Assembly (NCBI RefSeq): GCF_030463535.1 | Contig: NC_132901.1 | Coordinates: 620,980-684,979, forward strand | Origin: Salminus brasiliensis | Taxonomy: Eukaryota; Chordata; Actinopteri; Characiformes; Bryconidae | Direction: 5' to 3' | DNA: 64,000 bases | Shown here: positions 35,961 through 48,414 of the stretch, piece after piece | Numbering within the stretch: position 1 is the first letter of the stretch | How the letters are laid out: each line of letters starts with the position of its first letter | Notes under the pieces: generated by a model | The model's database searches: none | What the model saw: only the letters and a program-made list of their open reading frames with translations | Told to the model about the DNA's origin: nothing | Position numbers and translations under genes: made by a program

Positions 35961-37952
35961 AAATTTCTATTTTCGATTACGCCTTACTCTGTAGTGGTTA
36001 ATACTGCTGTTTAAACAACTCACCAATGAGAGCCATGCAAGCTGATCACATGCTTCCTGACTGGTCACTCCTTAGCAGTGTGGTCTCTGATTTAGACAGT
36101 ATAACTTTTTTGTTCTATTCAGTTGTCTGACTCTGGGTGAGAACCAAAAATGTCTCATAAAGTAAAGATGATCATATTCAGAAGCATTGACACTGAAGAC
36201 GATAGGAGGAAATATTTAAATCAGACCACATGACTTAACGTGTCTACCAGATCCTCAATGAAACTTGCTACAGCAAATTAGCTCAGCCAGGCATATCGAA
36301 GGAGAACTTACTATAGGATTCAGGCCTACTTGACACCTGACCCAGTGTTTCCATCAGTAATTCTCAAACTTGTCACAAAACAATCCAGGCAATTCAGTTT
36401 TTTTTTTTATGTTAATGTATCCTTAAGGAAAACTGTGGGTGGTTTAGGAGGTACTGAGGACTGCTGTAAAACTCCCTGCCTTACATTAGCAGATCACTGT
36501 TTACAGTGACATTTCTGACCCTTTGAACTCGAGCTGTGTGAGACTGTAAGACTGATCATTTCAGACTATAAACTCTAAACTGATTCTATGAACAGTTAGT
36601 TCATAATTCAGTCCCGAATTTAAGAACAGAGAGGTGTGAACAGATCTGAGATCAATCAGTAAACACAGTCAGTGTCAGGTGGCCTGGTTTGGCCTGAGCT
36701 GCAGGGCCTCATTGTGGGTTTCCTGTTTTGCTCACAACTCTGAACTTTGATGCTGGTGAGCTCTCAGGTTTGACGAAGTGTGTATGTGAGGGAGGTGGTG
36801 CAGACAACGAAGCAAAGATGCTGCAGCTTTGAAGGGTTTCATATTTTTCATCATCTTACTGAACGTTCATCTGTCTGAGATCTCTGTGACAGCAGTGCTT
36901 TCTTTAACCTGACGTCAGGTCCTGGGTCAGTTCCTGGGTCAGTTCCTCCACTGTAACCAGGTCTGAAAGTGGTTTCTACACACGAATTAAGGACAGTCTG
37001 TGTGACCTGAGCTGCAGGGCCTCACTGCTGGTTTTCTGTGTCAGCATGGTCGTCAATCCTTCAGTGGGGGAGGAGAATCATTGTACTGTAGTTCATTTGA
37101 TTTCACTTTACCCCTCAACATGACAGACCTAGTCCCTGTCTGTGGTGCTGATTCTACTGCTTTCAGTAAAAGCCTTTGTACTGTTCATTTGCTGTGCTCT
37201 GATTTCAGAAGCTGCTGGGAAACTGAGAATTTCTATCATTAACCAAACAGATCAACTTTTCTTAGAATGCTGGGTGGGCTGTCAAAAAGACACACTGCAG
37301 TCTCTTCTCTAGTGAGAGTCCATGATGGCTCAACTCATGGTCCTTCCACAGGCTGGACAATAGTGGCTGGGATTTTATTTGGGACTTGAGTCCAGACTGA
37401 GGTTTGGCTAAGAGCTGGTTCAGGGTAAGTATTGGCCTTGGCTCACTGTTGGCTCTTTGTGGGATGGGTAATGGATTTGGTATTTGAGATGTGAAGTGAG
37501 AATGTTCTCAATAAACACAATCAGTTCAGAAACTTGTAAATAAACTTTATTAGATTTCAGTGAAATGTGAGAACATTCTCTAACAAAATCATTGTCAACA
37601 CCATTGTAGGTATTTTTAGCTGCTTTCCTTACATTCAACTTACATTAAAATACACATCTGATAAATTCACCTCAGTTTTCTCCAAATTTTAGCTAAGGCT
37701 TAACCTAGAAGCTTAACTCAAACACAAAAACAGTTCGAACTTCTGTAGACCATCTACAGGAGCTATCTAAATGAAGTCCACTCCCATATTTCAATCTGTA
37801 AAAACATGCAAGTGAAGCAAACGACACAAACAGAGCAATAATAAGAATGCTATCTGAACAGGATGAACTGAAGAATGGTGAAACATAAGAAAAGTCTAAA
37901 CTTAAAAAAAACGTCTGAACCTGCTGAAGATCCAGAAAACTTCTCAGAAGAT
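35961..37952. other. Spacer between genes 7 and 8
   Basis: RUNX/ETS-like cores are at 36,702-36,730 and, diverged, at 37,015-37,045. CTGTCTGTGGTGCTGATTC lies at about 37,136. A minus-strand AATAAA for gene 8 is at 37,546-37,551, about 400 bp after its stop. The whole interval is repeated at 43,011-45,004. Confidence 0.5.
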
Positions 37953-39498
37953 CTACATTCTCTCATATACTACTTCGGAATATATGTGTTTCTTCTTCAG
38001 CCAATCCAGTCCTTTGTGCAGGAGATCCAACGAAGTGTAACAAATGTCCTCATGTCCAACCTGCAGACCAAGCTTCTCTTTTAGAAAACTAATAATGAGG
38101 TGCAGAAGCATCATATTAATGAAGCACACTGAGATCACTGTATGTGCAGGTAAAGTGCTGTAGACTGTAGAGTAAGTGTGAATGCATGCTGTACCTCGTT
38201 ACTCTTCCTCATCTTCATGTTCTCTCGTTGTTCTGCTCTACAGTCAGCTGTTACGATTGGGAAGAACATGAGGATAGTCAGACAGGCTCACGTTACAATG
38301 GCTACGACTCTACCATGCATTCAAATCAGAGAAAGAGAGAGAGAGAAAGTACCTTTGGTTCTGGTTCTGCAGATGCAGTACACACAGGTGGAGGAGATCA
38401 GTGTGGAGAGGAGAACACACACTGGACACACACTGACCAGCAGCTTCCAGCAGACGCTACAGTCTGATACAGGAGGGCAGGGGCTGGGTTGGGGTTGGCT
38501 GGTACAGGGGATGGTCACGTCTGAAATAAGCAAGAAAGAAATTGCTTTAATTAGGTGATCAGAATTCCCTTAATAATAATAATTAATAATATACTGTTTC
38601 ATTCACACAGTAATGTTAATTAATTACTCCATTTGGCTTTAACTTCAGCACAGTCAAGAAGCCTTTCTTGAGTTGAAAACCATTCAAAAACTGAGTAGTC
38701 AAAACTGTCTAAATGAGAGTAGAGATCATGTCAAGGTCAAGTCGAAGGGAATTTTGAGACCAAGTCCAAATACAAATACTTGGGAGACCTGAACAAGTCC
38801 AAGGATAAAGAAATTCTGAGATTAGAGGTATCTTTGAATTATTAGTCCATTCAAACTAGGTACTACCAAATAGAATGAATTCCAATACAATTCTGACAAT
38901 AAGACAAAAGATCTCAAGTTCAAGACCGACTTGTGAACTGCAGCGGGAATCAGAGGGTAAAATCTTACCAAGGAAAGAAAGAAGTGTGACTCTGTTTCCA
39001 TCCTGATAGATGTCTTCATAGACTGGATCTCCACTTTTGTTCTTAACCATCTTTTTCCTATGTAGGGAGCAGTAGTACAGACCTAGATCAGATTCTGTAA
39101 CATTCTTCACCAGCAAACTGTAGCTTTGGCTGGAGATATTCCACACTACGGAGTACCGTGGAAGAACATTCTGGCCCAAATCCTTTGCTGATACATTGAG
39201 AGGTGGTTGATGATCATGTAAGGGTTTTCTGAACCACATTATTCTATATCCAGTCGTCCAAACACAGTCACCAGGGAGAATGATATCATCTCCAGGTCTC
39301 ACTCTCAGCTTCACAAATCTTCCAGAGGTGCTGGAGAACCAAACACCTGAAACACAAAATGAAATCCTATTGAAGCAAAGACACACACACAACCAAGCCC
39401 TTCTCACAGCTTTGTGATATCGCAAGATATGCCATGAGATGAAGTTAGATGGTTTACTTACCCAAGAGAGCGAGGAGAACAGCTCTAGATCTCTCCAT
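37953..39498 (-). CDS. Receptor gene 8: IgV receptor, shortened tail
   Basis: Exons 39462-39498, 38969-39346, 38353-38520, 38195-38247 and 37953-38060 join to an open 247-residue frame. The start MERSRAVLLALLG begins the signal peptide. The V domain has PGDC, WFRKP and DLGLYYC, so both the usual first cysteine and the WFRNC cysteine are absent. The J-like end is YQDGNRVTLLSFL, in which the NxT sequon is lost. The stalk and fourth exon match gene 7. The tail is about ten codons shorter: ICYTSL (Y220) is a good ITIM, but the second motif is HIYSEV (Y239), with His at -2, followed by VVYERM. It may therefore signal through one motif. It is nearly identical to gene 10. Confidence 0.83.
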
Positions 39499-39562
39499 CT
39501 CAGAGACTGGTGCTGGGGGGCAGATGGTGGTGAGGGTGTTTGAAGCGGATGTGCTTGCTGAG

Positions 39563-39585
39563 ATCTGATTAGTCCACGTCAGTGG
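39563..39585 (-). promoter_or_regulatory. Mutated ERSE-II element, gene 8 promoter
   Basis: The plus strand reads ATTAGTCCACGTCAGTGG: the CCAAT half is damaged while the CCACGTCA half remains. Its duplicate, gene 10, keeps ATTGGTCCACG, so this is a recent difference between the copies. Confidence 0.5.
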
Positions 39586-41412
39586 AAATTTCTATTTTCG
39601 ATTACGCCTTACTCTGTAGTGGTTAATACTGCTGTTTAAACAACTCACCAATGAGAGCCATGCAAGCTGATCACATGCTTCCTGACTGGTCACTCCTTAG
39701 CAGTGTGGTCTCTGATTTAGACAGTATAACTTTTTTGTTCCACTCAGTTCTTTGACTTAAGTGAGAACCAACAATGTTCAATACAGCAATGATGATTACA
39801 TCCAGAAGCAATGACTCTGAACAGGATAGGCCCAAAGGCTCATTGAAGGCCCAAATTCTTGCTCATCTTTCAAATCTTCTACTGAGCTTCCCAACATATT
39901 GCCAGCATAGTCTCTATGTGGCAATGTCTCTATGTGGTTCTTAATAAAAATTAAAACTAGAGATTAATCTCTTCATCTTAGCAGTTGGGGTTGGCTGACT
40001 CTTGACAGTGAGGGCCTTCGTACATTGAGCTAAAAAGCCAACCCACAACTAAAAAGCACATGGTTCCTGATTGGTTCCTGAATACATGTCGCAGTCCTGG
40101 AGGACTTGACTGTACTATTTTTCAACAAATCAGATCATGTTTAAAACTAGCTACATCAAAAGAGCTCAGTCAGGTATATTAATGGTCAATTAACTATAGG
40201 GTTCAGGCCTCCAAGGCCCCAGGACTAGACCTGTCCACATGTGCGTTAAAACTGGTCCTCAGAGCCTCACAGATATTTCACCTATTTGCCCATGAGATAA
40301 AGCAAAATCTAGATGGTCAAGTCTAGGAAGTCTTGAGGACTTTCATTTCAGAATATAAACTCTAAACTGACTCTGGAACTGTTAGAGCTCATACTTCAGT
40401 CTAAAAGTTAAGAACAGAAAAGTGTTTAGTCATCAACATGATGACTAAATGAACTCAAGAACAAGACCACTGTTAACAGTAAGATGCATAACTAGATGTT
40501 TGATCGCTTTATTAGGCAATAAACTGACTCAGGTCTCAAAGTTAAGGATAGACGGTTCTTCGATCTTAGATCAGGCCTTCAGGCATCAGATTAACCACTA
40601 ACATCATTGGGATGTCACAGAGGAATCAACTAATCACATTCTGATTTACAGGTGCTGGAGTACCCCCTGGAGGTTCTAGATTAAGGCTGTTAGTGTGAGC
40701 AGTAGTGTAAGCAGATTTCGGGCAGTTGTTCGAAGTTCCTTGTCAGGACTCTTTACTGAAGGAGTCAAGGTAAAACTGCAACAGACCAGCTCACACATAC
40801 CATACAACATGTGGAATGACATGACTTTTACAAGGTTTCAATCCATAACCACAGAGTTAGTCTCTGTCTCTGGTGCTGACACCACTGCAGACACTATATG
40901 TATGTAAGAGCCATATGCCTTATGTCCCTGTATCATGGAGATGGACCACAGTGACAGTTTGAGGTCCAGTCCAGTCCAGTCCAAGTTAGCAGTTGGGCTA
41001 AGAGGTGGTTTAGGGCAAGTGTTGGCCTGGTAGTAGAGATGTGGTGAGAGAACATTTTGCAGCTCCTCAAACAGCTCAAACAGTAGCATTCATGAGTTAG
41101 ATTCAGCTTTATTAGATTTCAGTCAAATGTGAGAACATTAGCGAACAAAACTCTTTGTTAGAAATTAACCATCAGAACAAAGGTCCTACAACTGCTGACT
41201 TTTACCAAATAAGATGTTAATTGTTTGAACATCTGCAAGAGATAACGCCATACGGATAGAGTACACATGCTTCTCAAATCTCAAAACTCAAGAACAAATG
41301 ACATGACATGAAGCTAACATTGAAAACAGTGAAGAATCTCAATGACCTGACCTAAATCAAACTCAACACTGCTGACCTTCTGAACCCTGAAAGAATGCTC
41401 TCCTCAGAAGAT
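39586..41412. other. Spacer between genes 8 and 9, junction of the tandem duplication
   Basis: The first duplicated unit ends and the second begins near 40,560. An exon 1/5' UTR relic lies at 39,950-40,030. CTCTGGTGCTGACACCACTG is at about 40,867. A minus-strand AATAAA for gene 9 is at 41,108-41,113. Confidence 0.5.
39950..40030 (-). pseudogene. Receptor relic: exon 1 and 5' UTR trace
   Basis: CTCTTCATCTTAGCAGTTGG and TTGACAGTGAGGGCCTTCG resemble the family's exon 1 start (CTCTCCATCTCAGAGACTGG) and GTGAGGGTGTTTG. The corresponding place in the second unit (47,120-47,160) has a shorter version. Confidence 0.4.
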
Positions 41413-42923
41413 CTACACTCTCTCAGTTTTAACCTCAGAATAAGTGCTGAAATCAGAGCTCTCAAAGTTCTTCTTTTTCTTCTTCAGACATTTCGGTCCA
41501 CTGTTTGGGAGATCCAACGTAGCGTAACAAACATTCTCACCTCTGGCCTACAGAGATGTAGAAGCATCATATTAATGAAGCACACTGAGATCACTGTAAG
41601 TGCTGGTAAAGTGCTGTAGACTGTAGAGTAAGTGTGAATGCATGCTGTACCTCGTTACTCTTCCTCATCTTCATGTTCTCTCGTTGTTCTGCTCTACAGT
41701 CAGCTGTTACGATTAGGAAGAACATGAGGATAGTCAGACAGGCTCACGTTACGGTGACTACGACTCTACCATGCATTCAAATCAGAGAAAGAGAGAGAGA
41801 GAAAGTACCTTTGGTTCTGGTTCTGCAGATGCAGTACACACAGGTGAAGGAGATCAGTGAGGAGAGGAGAACACACACTGGACACACACTGACCAGCAGC
41901 TTCCAGCAGATGCTACTGTCTGAGACAGGAGGGCAGGGGGTGGGTTGGGGTTGGCTAGTACAGGGAACGGTCACGTCTGAAATAATTGAGAAAGAAACTA
42001 CGTTAATTAGCATCCAAATCTGTTTGAGGCACTGATGAATGATCTAACAGTCTTTGGCTTTAACTTCGAGTCCAAGACTATGAGAGTCAAGACCAAGTAT
42101 ACCCAACAGCAGAGACCACGTCAAGCCCAAATACTATGTCCAAGTTCACTAAAACTGTGGAAGAAACTTTTAAGATACTTTGGAAATGATTTTGGAAGGA
42201 AAATGTTCCTTGAAGGTTCCTCAAAGCACTTTAAGAGAATCTTCCACAGTTTCAAACTGAAGAACCTCCAAATGTTCCTCAATGATCGTATACTTTTAAC
42301 AGTGTACAAATACTATGTAGACCAACACATGTCTGAGAGATTAGACAAAGCATGGTCCGTCCAAGGCTGACTGTAAAACAACAGCACTAGAATGAGAGAG
42401 TAAAACTGAGTAATCTTACCAAGGAAAGAGAGAAAAGTGGTTCTGTTTCCATCCTGATGAATATCGTCATAGACTCGATCTCCACTTCTATTCTTGCAGA
42501 CCTTTGTCTGATGTAGAGCACAGTAGTACAGACCCAGGTCAGATTCAGAGACATTCTTCACCAGCAGATCGTAAGTGTTGTTGGATTGATTCCACACTAC
42601 AGAGTACTGTGAAGAAAAATCACGACCAGAACTATCTGCTGATATGACGAGAGGTGGTTGATGATCATGTAAGGATTTTCTCAACCACTTTAATTTAAAT
42701 CCAGCTTTCAAAACACAGTCGCTGTGGAGAGTGACATCGTCACCTGGTCTCACTCTCATCTCCACGACTCTTCCAGAGGTGCTGGAGAACCGAACACCTG
42801 AAACACCAGCAACACTTTAGATGAAGCCGTTTAAGGTATTCCTAACCAGGTTCTGTTGAACGGGTATTACTGGACAGTTTACTTACCCAAGAGAACGAGG
42901 AGAACAGCATGAAATCTCTCCAT
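41413..42923 (-). CDS. Receptor gene 9: tandem copy of gene 7
   Basis: Exons 42887-42923, 42420-42797, 41809-41976, 41651-41703 and 41413-41547 join to an open 256-residue frame. The V domain has HSDC, WLRKS, DLGLYYC and the extra loop cysteine (TKVCKNRSGD), as in gene 7. Differences include LKAGFKLKW for WKARFILKW near the first cysteine, which replaces the Trp of the usual DCVW. In the stalk SDSSIC has lost one cysteine, and ISFTC lies in the membrane segment. The tail has VCYATL (Y220) and STYSEV (Y248) with five lysines between. Poly(A) signal at 41,108-41,113. It is part of a 7.05-kb duplication. Confidence 0.84.
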
Positions 42924-42987
42924 CTCAGAGACTGGTGCTGGGGGGCTGATGGTGGTGAGGGTGTTTGAAGCGGATGTGCTTGCTGAG

Positions 42988-43010
42988 ATCTGATTGGTCC
43001 ACGTCAGTGG
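42988..43010 (-). promoter_or_regulatory. ERSE-II element, gene 9 promoter
   Basis: Perfect ATTGGTCCACG then TCAGTGG, at the same distance from the ATG as in gene 7. Confidence 0.6.
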
Positions 43011-45004
43011 AAATTTCTATTTTCGATTACGCCTTACTCTGTAGTGGTTAATACTGCTGTTTAAACAACTCACCAATGAGAGCCATGCAAGCTGATCACA
43101 TGCTTCCTGACTGGTCACTCCTTAGCAGTGTGGTCTCTGATGATTTAGACAGTATAACGTTTTTGTTCCATTCAGTTGTCTGACTCTGGGTGAGAACCAA
43201 AAATGTCTCATAAAGTAAAGATGATCATATTCAGAAGCATTGACACTGAAGACGATAGGAGGAAATATTTCAATCAGACCACATGACTTAACGTGTCTAC
43301 CAGATCCTCAATGAAACTTGCTACAGCAAATTAGCTCAGCCAGGCATATCGAAGGAGAACGTACTATAGGATTCAGGCCTACTTGACACCTGACCCAGTG
43401 TTTCCATCAGTAATTCTCAAACTTGTCCCAAAACAATCCAGGCAATTCAGTTTTTTTTTTCTGTTAACGTATCCTCAAGGAAAACTGTGGGTGGTTTAGG
43501 AGGTACTGAGGACTGCTGTAAAACCCCCTGCCTTACATTAGCAGATCACTGTTTACAGTGACATTTCTGACCCTTTGAACTCGAGCTGTGTGAGACTGTA
43601 AGACTGATCATTTCAGACTATAAACTCTAAACTGATTCTATGAACAGTTAGTTCATAATTCAGTCCCGAATTTAAGAACAGAGAGGTGTAAACAGATCTG
43701 AGATCAATCAGTAAACACAGTCAGTGTCAGGTGGCCTGGTTTGGCCTGAGCTGCAGGGCCTCATTGTGGGTTTCCTGTTTTGCTCACAACTCTGAACTTT
43801 GATGCTGGTGAGCTCTCAGGTTTGAAGAAGTGTGTATGTGAGGGAGGTGGTGCAGACAACAAAGCAAAGATGCTGCAGCTTTGAAGGGTTTCATATTTTT
43901 CATCATCTTACTGAACGTTCATCTGTCTGAGATCTCTGTGACAGCAGTGCTTTCTTTAACCTGATGTCAGGTCCTGGGTCAGTTCCTGGGTCAGTTCCTC
44001 CACTGTAACCAGGTCTGAAAGTGGTTTCTACACACGAATTAAGGACAGTCTGTGTGACCTGAGCTGCAGGGCCTCACTGCTGGTTTTCTGTGTCAGCATG
44101 GTCGTCAATCCTTCAGTGGGGGAGGAGAATCATTGTACTGTAGTTCATTTGATTTCACTTTACCCCTCAACATGACAGACCTAGTCCCTGTCTGTGGTGC
44201 TGATTCTACTGCTTTCAGTAAAAGCCTTTGTACTGTTCATTTGCTGTGCTCTGATTTCAGAAGCTGCTGGGAAACTGAGAATTTCTGTCATTAACCAAAC
44301 AGATTAACTTTTCTTAGAATGCTGGGTGGGCTGTCGAAAAGACACGCTGCAGTCTCTTCTCTAGTGAGAGTCCATGATGGCTCAACTCATGGTCCTTCCA
44401 CAGGCTGGACAATAGTGGCTGGGATTTATTTGGGACTTGAGTCCAGACTGAGGTTTGGCTAAGAGCTGGTTCAGGGTAAGTATTGGCCTTGGCTCACTGT
44501 TGGCTCTTTGTGGGATGGGTAATGGATTTGGTACTTGAGATGTGAAGTGAGAATGTTCTCAATAAACACAATCAGTTCAGAAACTTGTAAATAAAATTTA
44601 TTAGATTTCAGTGAAATGTGTGAACATTCTCTAACAAAATCATTGTCAACACCATTGTAGGTATTTTTAGATGCTTTCCTTACATTCAACTTACAATAAA
44701 ATACACATCTGATAAATTCACCTCAATTTTCTCCAAATTTAAGCGAAGGCTTAACCTAGAAGCTTAACTCAAACACAAAAACAGTTTGAACTTCTGTAGA
44801 CCATCTACAGGAGCTATCTAAAAGAAGTCCACTCCCGTATTTCAATCTGTAAAAACATGCAAGTGAAGCAAACGACACAAACAGAGCAATAATAAGAATG
44901 CTATCTGAACAGGATGAACTGAAGAATGGTGAAACATAAGAAAAGTCTAAACTTTAAAAAAAACGTCTGAACCTGCTGAAGATCCAGAAAACTTCTCAGA
45001 AGAT
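43011..45004. other. Spacer between genes 9 and 10
   Basis: Near-identical to 35,961-37,952, with RUNX/ETS-like cores at 43,754-43,780 and 44,067-44,100, and a minus-strand AATAAA for gene 10 at 44,597-44,602. A few single-base and short indel differences mark the age of the duplication. Confidence 0.55.
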
Positions 45005-46549
45005 CTACATTCTCTCATATACTACTTCGGAATATATGTGTTTCTTCTTCAGCCAATCCAGTCCTTTGTGCAGGAGATCCAACGAAGTGTAACAAATATC
45101 CTCGGGTCCAACCTGCAGACCAAGCTTCTCTTTTAGAAAACTAATACTGAGGTGCAGAAGCATCATATTAATGAAGCACACTGAGATCACTGTATGTGCA
45201 GGTAAAGTGCTGTAGACTGTAGAGTAAGTGTGAATGCATGCTGTACCTCGTTACTCTTCCTCATCTTCATGTTCTCTCGTTGTTCTGCTCTACAGTCAGC
45301 TGTTACGATTGGGAAGAACATGAGGATAGTCAGACAGGCTCACGTTACAATGGCTACGACTCTACCATGCATTCAAATCAGAGAAAGAGAGAGAGAGAAA
45401 GTACCTTTGGTTCTGGTTCTGCAGATGCAGTACACACAGGTGGAGGAGATCAGTGAGGAGAGGAGAACACACACTGGACACACACTGACCAGCAGCTTCC
45501 AGCAGACGCTACAGTCTGATACAGGAGGGCAGGGGCTGGGTTGGGGTTGGCTGGTACAGGGGATGGTCACGTCTGAAATAAGCAAGAAAGAAATTGCTTT
45601 AATCAGATGATCAGAATTCCCTTAATAATAATAATTAATAATATACTGTTTCATTCACACAGTAATGTTAATTAATTACTCCATTTGGCTTTAACTTCAG
45701 CACAGTCAAAAAGCCTTTGTTGAGTTGAAAACCATTCAAAAACCGATTAGTCAAAACTGTCTAAATGAGAGTAGAGACCATGTCAAGGTCAAGTCAAGTG
45801 AATTTTGAGACCAAGTCCAAATACAAATACTTGGGAGACCTGCACAAGTCCAAGGATAAAGAAATTCTGAGATTAGAGGTATCTTTGAATTATTAGTCCA
45901 TTCAAACTAGGTACTACCAAATAGAATTAATTCCAATACAATTCTGACAATAAGACAAAAGATCTCAAGTTCAAGACCGACTTGTGAACTGCAGCGGGAA
46001 TCAGAGGGTAAAATCTTACCAAGGAAAGAAAGAAGTGTGACTCTGTTTCCGTCCTGATAGACGTCTTCATAGACTGGATCTCCACTTTTATTCTTAACCC
46101 TCTTTTTCCTATGTAGAGAGCAGTAGTACAGACCTAGATCAGATTCTGTAACATTCTTCACCAGCAAACTGTAGGTTTGGCTGGAGATATTCCACACTAC
46201 GGAGTACCGTGGAAGAACATTCTGGCCCAAATCCTTTGCTGATACATTGAGAGGTGGTTGATGATCATGTAAGGGTTTTCTGAACCACATTATTCTATAT
46301 CCAGTCGTCCAAACACAGTCGCTGGAGAGAATGATATCATCTCCAGGTCTCACTCTCAGGTCCACAAATCTTCCAGAGGTGCTGGAGAACCAAACACCTG
46401 AAACACAAAATGAAAGCCTATTGAAGCGAAGACACACACACAACCAAGCCCTTCTCACAGCTTTGTGATATCGCAAGATATGCCATGAGATGAAGTTAGA
46501 CGGTTTACTTACCCAAGAGAGCGAGGAGAACAGCTCTAGATCTTTCCAT
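45005..46549 (-). CDS. Receptor gene 10: tandem copy of gene 8
   Basis: Exons 46513-46549, 46020-46397, 45405-45572, 45247-45299 and 45005-45112 join to an open 247-residue frame. The V domain has LSSDC, WFRKP and DLGLYYC. Compared with gene 8 the first-cysteine region is ILSSDC instead of ILPGDC, and the loop is KKRVKNKSGD. The tail has ICYTSL (Y220) and HIYSEV (Y239), then VVYERM. As in gene 8, the second motif lacks the hydrophobic or Ser residue that ITIMs carry at -2. The terminal exon differs from gene 8 at one visible residue (GPEDI for GHEDI). Confidence 0.83.
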
Positions 46550-46614
46550 CTCAGAGACTGGTGCTGGGGGGCAGATGGTGGTGAGGGTGTTTGAAGCGGA
46601 TGTGCTTGCTGAGA

Positions 46615-46636
46615 TCTGATTGGTCCACGTCAGTGG
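46615..46636 (-). promoter_or_regulatory. ERSE-II element, gene 10 promoter
   Basis: Perfect ATTGGTCCACG then TCAGTGG on the plus strand; intact here but mutated in the duplicate, gene 8. Confidence 0.6.
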
Positions 46637-46959
46637 AAATTTCTATTTTCGATTATGCCTTACTCTGTAGTGATTAATACTGCTGTTTAAACAACTCACC
46701 AATGACAGCCATGCAAGCTGATCACATGCTTCTTGACTGGTCACTCCTTAGCAGTGTGGTCTCTGATTTAGACAGTATACATTTTTTTTCAACTCACTTC
46801 TTTGACTTGAGAGAGAACTAACAATATTCAATACAGCAATAATGATTACATCCAGAAGCAATGACTCTGAACAGGATAGGCCCAAAGGCTCATTAAAGTC
46901 CCAAAGGCTCGCTCATCTCTCAGATCTTCTACTGAGCTTCCTGACATATTGCCAGCATA

Positions 46960-47160
46960 GTCTGTATGGAATAATAAACACTGTTACTGTAGTGAGCAGC
47001 ATCGTCTCCTGGTCTAACTCCAGGAATCCTGGAGAACCAAACACCTGAAACACATGATCAAACATCTGAAAAGTCATACCGATTGTAAATGAACACAGGT
47101 TAAGTTGTTCTTAAAAAAATCAAAACTAGAGATTAGTCTTTTCATCTTAGCAATTGGACT
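46960..47160 (-). pseudogene. Receptor relic: 5' part of a V exon and exon 1 trace
   Basis: The stretch GCATCGTCTCCTGGTCTAAC and AATCCTGGAGAACCAAACAC followed by CTGAAACAC is the first part of a V exon with its acceptor. It is preceded by TACTGTAGTGAGCAG for the YSDC region. An exon 1-like trace follows at 47,120-47,160. The tandem unit around 39.9 kb lacks the V piece. Confidence 0.55.
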
Positions 47161-48414
47161 AGACCTGTCCACCTGTGCATTGAAGCTGGTCCTCAGAGCC
47201 TCACAGATATTTCACCTATTTGCCCATGAGATAAAGCAAATTCTAGATGGTCAAGTCTAGGAATTCTTGAGGAATTTCATTTCAGAATATAAACTCTAAA
47301 CTGACTCTGGAACTCTTAGAGCTCATATTTCAGTCTAAATGAACTCAAGAACAAGACCACTGTTAGCAATAAGATGCATAACTAGATGTTTGATCGCTTT
47401 ATTAGGTAATAAACTTACTCAGGTCTCAAAGTTAAGGATAGACGGTTCTTAGATATGAGATCAGTTAGTAAAGACAGTCAGTCTGTGGTGGTCTGGTGTG
47501 GCCTGAGCTGCAGGGCCTCACTGTGTGTTTCCTGTTTTTGCAGGTCTGAACTTTGATGCTGCTGAGGTCTCAGGCTTGTGATCATGTAAGGGAGTAAGGG
47601 GGTGGGGGGGAGGTGATTCTTTACATATACATGTATTAGTTTATATGATGCTACAATCAGCAATTAATGTGATTTAGCTTTAGTTTGCTGTAGTTGTAAG
47701 GGCGCACCTGCAGCTCATTGTCTAGGTCTATGCATGGTGAGCTACTGTTTCGCCTTTGCATGTCTATGAGGTGGCCGATGCTAACCACAGATGTTTCCAT
47801 AACTGTGTATGTGTGTTTCTGGGTGCAGGGGGGTGGTTCAAACTACAGGTTCTTAAGGACAATATCACTCAGCAGTTTCATATTGCACTTCTTTTCAGTG
47901 CACTCCTATAAGCGTTGTCAAGTCTTAATCAGATCTCGGATCAGTTCCTCTACCAAGTCTAAAAGGTGCAGAACTGGAGTAAGATCAGTCAGTAAAGACA
48001 GTCAATGTGTGATGGGCTGATGTGTCCCTTGCTGCAAGGTGTCACTGTGGGTTTCCTGTCCTAGCATGTGCAGCAAAACCAAAACAAGGCTACAAAGAAT
48101 GTTGTTTGAAGTAGGGTACGTTTATAATGGCACTTTATTAATTACCATGCAAAAGCATTGCCATGTCTGGGAGCACCACAGCAGTGTTGCCTGGGGAATT
48201 TTAGTGTAAAAAAGGCCTCACTGGTTCACATTGCATACAATTAGGCTACCAGCCACCTATAGTTAGCTTCCTGTTAGGTTAGGGTTGGAGTCCTGGGAGA
48301 ACCTTCTGGCTACAGGCTCACATCTCTTGTCTCCAACCCACCCATGTTAAGAATATGTTTGGGGTTAGGATTAGTGTCAGGCCCAAGCTTATGGTTAATG
48401 CTTATTGTGGTTTC

